Assembly (NCBI GenBank): GCA_958438125.1
Contig: CAUBQN010000052.1
Location: forward strand, 1 to 9,658
From: an uncultured Collinsella sp.
GTDB taxonomy: Bacteria; Actinomycetota; Coriobacteriia; Coriobacteriales; Coriobacteriaceae
Reading direction: 5' to 3'
Length of the DNA stretch: 9,658 nucleotides
Part shown: positions 7,610 to 9,658 of the stretch, one piece after another
Position numbering within the stretch: the first letter of the stretch is position 1
How the letters are laid out: each line of letters opens with the position of its first letter
Notes under the pieces: generated by a model
What the model was told of the DNA's origin: nothing
The model's database searches: none
What the model saw: only the letters and a program-made list of their open reading frames with translations
Program-made: the position numbers and the translations under genes

Positions 7610-8112
7610 TGGGTCACGTTGTGGATGGACGTGTGAACGGCGCCCCGTTTGCGGGTATCGTGCTCACGGCGGGAAGCGTGCTGCGTGCCGACGATGCTGC
7701 CGGCCCCGTGCTCTCCAAAAAGATGGAAGACGCGCCCATCGCCGGTTGGTACACCATCGACGGCGGGCAAACGCCCGAGGATGACATCATCGAGGTCAAG
7801 CGCGAGCGTCCGCCGCGTTTGGTTTTGGTCGATGCCGCCGACATGGCGCTGCCCGTCGGCGCCATCCGCTTGCTCGACAAACGTGACGTGGCCCGCAAGT
7901 CGATGTTCACCACGCATTCGCTTCCCTAGTCGATTCTGATCGAAGAGATTGAGCAATCGTGCGAAGATATCGTCTTCATAGGGATTCAGCCGGGCGATAC
8001 GGAGTTCTATAACCCCATGTCCCCGGAGGTCTTTGAGGCCGTCGACGCCGTGTACGACGCCGTGGCCGCCAACGACTTTTCCCACTTTGTCCGCTTGGGG
8101 CAGGAGCAATAG
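7609..8112 (+). pseudogene. hycI: HycI-family hydrogenase maturation endopeptidase, interrupted by an in-frame TAG
   Basis: HycI clips the C-terminal tail of the large subunit after nickel insertion. From ATG 7609 (overlapping the hycH stop, with GGGAAGG at 7594-7600) the frame reads 106 residues to TAG 7927-7929. The same frame then continues for 60 more codons to TAG 8110-8112. The two parts join into one HycI-like protein of 167 codons, close to the usual ~156. Before the stop are the three predicted metal ligands: Asp29 (LRADDAAGP), Asp75 (LVDAADMA) and His103 (FTTHSLP). After it come family-typical segments (EDIVFIGIQPGD, FYNPMSPEVFEAVDAVY). The stop sits where E. coli HycI has Leu (THNMP-L-NYLI), so a TTG-to-TAG change would explain it. 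The usual GNxxxGDD near the N-terminus reads AGSVLRADD here. This is either a recent nonsense pseudogene, a sequencing error, or a truncated or read-through gene. Confidence 0.85.
7927..7929 (+). other. In-frame amber codon splitting the hycI frame
   Basis: The TAG lies at codon 107 of the frame starting at 7609, between TTHSLP and SILIEEIEQ. Homology continues in the same frame on both sides without any indel, so a single substitution is enough to explain it. TAG also ends hyfD, hyfE and hyfI in this operon, so wholesale reassignment of UAG in this organism is unlikely. Confidence 0.85.
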
Positions 8113-8133
8113 GAGCGCTTGTCCCTGCTGATT

Positions 8134-8140
8134 AGGAAAG
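8134..8140 (+). promoter_or_regulatory. Ribosome-binding site that sets the focA start
   Basis: AGGAAAG lies 11 nt before ATG 8152. The frame is also open from a TTG at 8119, but the AGGAG at 8111-8115 is only 3 nt from that codon, too close to serve it. ATG 8152 (MADSKAEF) is therefore preferred. Confidence 0.6.
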
Positions 8141-8151
8141 AAGTGATTGAC

Positions 8152-8991
8152 ATGGCAGATTCCAAGGCGGAGTTCCCCGCTCCCGATTGCCTGGCGCCCG
8201 CCGCGATCGAGGCCAAGACCGAGGCCGCCGGCGTGACCAAGGCTAACCTGCCGGTCGCTAAGGCCTTTCTGTTGGCAATGTTCGCCGGCGCGTTTATCGC
8301 CTTCGGCGGCCTGTTCTTTACCGTGTTCTTGAGCGATAGCACGCTGGGCTGGGGCGCCCAGCGCGTCGTGGGCGGCCTGTGCTTTTGCCTGGGCCTGGTG
8401 CTCGTGCTGGTGTGCGGTGCCGAGCTGTTTACCGGCAATTCGCTTATGGTCTGCGCGCTCAAGAGCAAAAAGATCACCTTGGTCCAGATGCTCAAGGCCT
8501 GGGTCGTCGTGTGGCTTGGTAACTTTGTCGGTGCCCTGTTCATCGTCTTTTTGGTGTACATGGCCGGCATTTACAAGCTCAACGGCGAGGCGGTCGCCAA
8601 TTCCATGGTGAGCGTCGCCGCCGGCAAGGTGACGATCGACTGGGTGACGATCTTCTTCCGCGGCATCCTGTGCAACATCTTTGTGTGCCTTGCCGTGTGG
8701 ATCGGTACCGCCGGCAAGACCGTGGTCGATAAGGTCGTGGGCATTCTGCTGCCCATCGCCGCCTTTGTGGCCTGCGGTTTTGAGCACTGCGTCGCCAACA
8801 TGTACTTTTTGCCCATGGGTGCCGTGATGCACGCGTGCGGCTATGGTGTCGACGTCGCCGGCGCCGATGCACTCAACGTTGCGGGCATTGCGTTTAACCT
8901 GTCCGCCGCCACGCTGGGCAACATCGTGGGCGGCGCGGTTCTGATCGCGCTCGGCTACTGGTTTGTCTATGCCAAGAAGTCCGAGGCGTAA
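8152..8991 (+). CDS. focA: FocA-family formate/nitrite channel
   Basis: This 279-residue protein has six hydrophobic segments and belongs to the FNT family of pentameric anion channels; E. coli FocA is 285 residues. Signature 1 is GAELFTGNSLMV (residues 89-100), with Thr95 in the Omega-loop region. Signature 2 is ACGFEHCVANMYFLPMG (207-223), carrying the central pore His212 that matches His209 of FocA. Further family elements are FAGAFIAFGG (44-53) and FRGILCNIFVCLAVW (169-183). The ~35-residue cytoplasmic N-terminal region (Ala/Pro/Glu rich) would correspond to the gating segment. The gene follows hycI by 39 nt with no terminator between, and is followed by one, so it is the last gene of the operon. 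Its position supports formate rather than nitrite as substrate. Confidence 0.93.
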   Translation: MADSKAEFPAPDCLAPAAIEAKTEAAGVTKANLPVAKAFLLAMFAGAFIAFGGLFFTVFLSDSTLGWGAQRVVGGLCFCLGLVLVLVCGAELFTGNSLMVCALKSKKITLVQMLKAWVVVWLGNFVGALFIVFLVYMAGIYKLNGEAVANSMVSVAAGKVTIDWVTIFFRGILCNIFVCLAVWIGTAGKTVVDKVVGILLPIAAFVACGFEHCVANMYFLPMGAVMHACGYGVDVAGADALNVAGIAFNLSAATLGNIVGGAVLIALGYWFVYAKKSEA

Positions 8992-9012
8992 AGTACCGTC
9001 TGTTTGACGTGG

Positions 9013-9048
9013 GCCTCCCGCGGGGCGTTGCCGTGCGGGAGGCTTTTT
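9013..9048 (+). terminator. Rho-independent terminator after focA
   Basis: A perfect 9-bp GC-rich stem pairs GCCTCCCGC (9013-9021) with GCGGGAGGC (9035-9043) around a 13-nt loop and is followed by TTTTT (9044-9048). The loop could add a short GGC/GCC pairing. It starts 21 nt after the focA stop. No A-run lies on the left side, so it acts on + strand transcription only. Confidence 0.92.
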
Positions 9049-9112
9049 GGGTCTGGGGCTCGTTGCTGGGCTTTTGGCCTGTTGTGTTTGGCTTGTGAAA
9101 GGGGTAATCGAG

Positions 9113-9658
9113 ATGGCATCTGCTGTGGAGCGTGACGGTCGCGCCGTGGTAACCACATGCGGGGGATGCTATGCCGATTGCGCCTTTGCGGCACGCGTTG
9201 AGGACGGTCGCGTGGTGGCCGAGTTGCCGGTGCCGGGGCACCCGTGCGCGGCGCGTGCCCTGTGCGCCCGCGGAAGGCATCGCCTGGCAATGCCGTTTGA
9301 CGAGCGTGATCGGATTTTGCATCCCATGCGCCGCCGAGCTGATGGCTCGGGGTTTGATGCGATTGCCTGGGACGAGGCGTTTGCTCAGATTGCCGAGCGT
9401 CTTTTGGGGATTGTTGACGAGTGCGGGCCTCGTGCGCTGGGCATGACGCTCGGTGTGCCCTCGTTCGACCGCTACTGGGCGCATCGCTTTATGCATGCGC
9501 TTGGCTCGCCCAATGTGTACGGAGCCGACGGTGCCTGCGAGGTAAGCCGACTTACCGGTTGGGAGCACAGCCTGGGCTACAGCCCCGCCTCCGACCTGGC
9601 GCATACCGATTGCATCATGTATTTGGGGCGTTCCATTGTCGATTCGTCGACGATGGGG
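9113..9658 (+). CDS. Molybdopterin-dependent oxidoreductase (DMSO reductase superfamily), N-terminal part
   Basis: The first 182 residues are visible and the gene runs off the window. The N-terminal [4Fe-4S] motif is Cys16-x2-Cys19-x3-Cys23-x27-Cys51, followed by RG (CARGRHRLAMPF) and an ILHPMRR segment, standard for this superfamily. WDEAFAQIAERLL (86-98) is the usual second landmark. The predicted molybdenum ligand is Cys142 in NVYGADGACEVSRLTG; by position it matches the selenocysteine of E. coli FdhF. The residue after it is Glu, not the catalytic His of formate dehydrogenases, and CARG has Arg where FdhF has Lys. The substrate is therefore open. No Tat signal is seen, suggesting a cytoplasmic protein. 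The ATG has AAAGGGG (9098-9104) 8 nt upstream. The gene lies behind a terminator and must have its own promoter, but I see no convincing one in 9049-9112. Codon use is less biased than in the hydrogenase genes. Confidence 0.85.
   Translation, partial: MASAVERDGRAVVTTCGGCYADCAFAARVEDGRVVAELPVPGHPCAARALCARGRHRLAMPFDERDRILHPMRRRADGSGFDAIAWDEAFAQIAERLLGIVDECGPRALGMTLGVPSFDRYWAHRFMHALGSPNVYGADGACEVSRLTGWEHSLGYSPASDLAHTDCIMYLGRSIVDSSTMG

Noticed and set aside
7927..7929. Amber codon read as pyrrolysine or as a reassigned UAG
   Set aside because: TAG ends hyfD, hyfE and hyfI normally in the same operon, the site corresponds to an ordinary Leu in HycI, and no recoding hairpin or pyl gene is visible.
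8119..8151. Upstream TTG start for focA
   Set aside because: The nearest AGGAG is only 3 nt away and the added 11 residues are not part of the usual FocA N-terminus, so ATG 8152 is better.
9049..9112. Promoter for the Mo-oxidoreductase gene
   Set aside because: TTG-rich stretches offer weak -35-like matches, but none has a credible -10 at proper spacing, so I do not annotate one.
7318..9156. 612-codon open frame on the - strand across hycH, hycI and focA
   Set aside because: It has the same composition-shadow character, spans a terminator and several genes, and shows no family motif.
9536..9541. Possible selenocysteine site in the Mo enzyme
   Set aside because: The codon at the metal-ligand position is TGC (Cys142), not TGA, and the frame has no in-frame TGA in the visible part.

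Overview
The window carries most of a formate hydrogenlyase-type operon, all on the + strand. It encodes a group 4 (Hyf/Hyc-type) membrane-bound [NiFe] hydrogenase, its two dedicated maturation proteins and a formate channel. After a strong terminator comes the start of a separate molybdopterin-oxidoreductase gene. The DNA is GC-rich (roughly 60%), with strongly C/G-ending codons in the hydrogenase genes, and the gene set fits a fermentative anaerobe. My best guess is an actinobacterial gut anaerobe of the Coriobacteriia (Collinsella-like). That assignment is an inference from composition and gene content, not from any marker gene.

Layout: 1-45 is the last 14 codons of an upstream membrane subunit (probably HyfC). 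Next come the proton-channel membrane subunits HyfD (61-1518), HyfE (1532-2185) and HyfF (2189-3748). These are followed by the soluble arm: the fused NuoC/NuoD-like large subunit HyfG (3752-5524), the 2x[4Fe-4S] protein HyfH (5526-6242) and the small subunit HyfI (6245-7027). The operon then continues with a HycH/HyfJ-family assembly protein (7028-7609), a HycI-family endopeptidase reading frame broken by an in-frame TAG (7609-8112), and a FocA-family formate channel (8152-8991). Spacings from hyfD to hycI are 13 nt or less, including one 1-nt overlap, so translation is probably coupled. A rho-independent terminator at 9013-9048 ends the unit. A partial molybdopterin-dependent oxidoreductase starts at 9113 and runs off the window.

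How it works together: formate enters or leaves through FocA. A formate dehydrogenase, not clearly present here, would feed electrons through Fe-S proteins to HyfH and HyfI and on to the Ni-Fe site of HyfG, which makes H2. HyfD, HyfE and HyfF are Complex I-like antiporter modules that could couple this to ion translocation. HyfG keeps all four Ni-binding cysteines and a C-terminal tail that must be clipped by HycI for maturation.

The most notable observation is that the HycI reading frame is otherwise intact but split by an amber codon after all three predicted metal ligands. This is a recent nonsense mutation, a sequencing error, or a recoding/truncation case. I found no CRISPR array, insertion sequence, tRNA or rRNA, and no convincingly new system. 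The operon is a variant of a known one, with unusual extensions and a hybrid hyf/hyc gene order.
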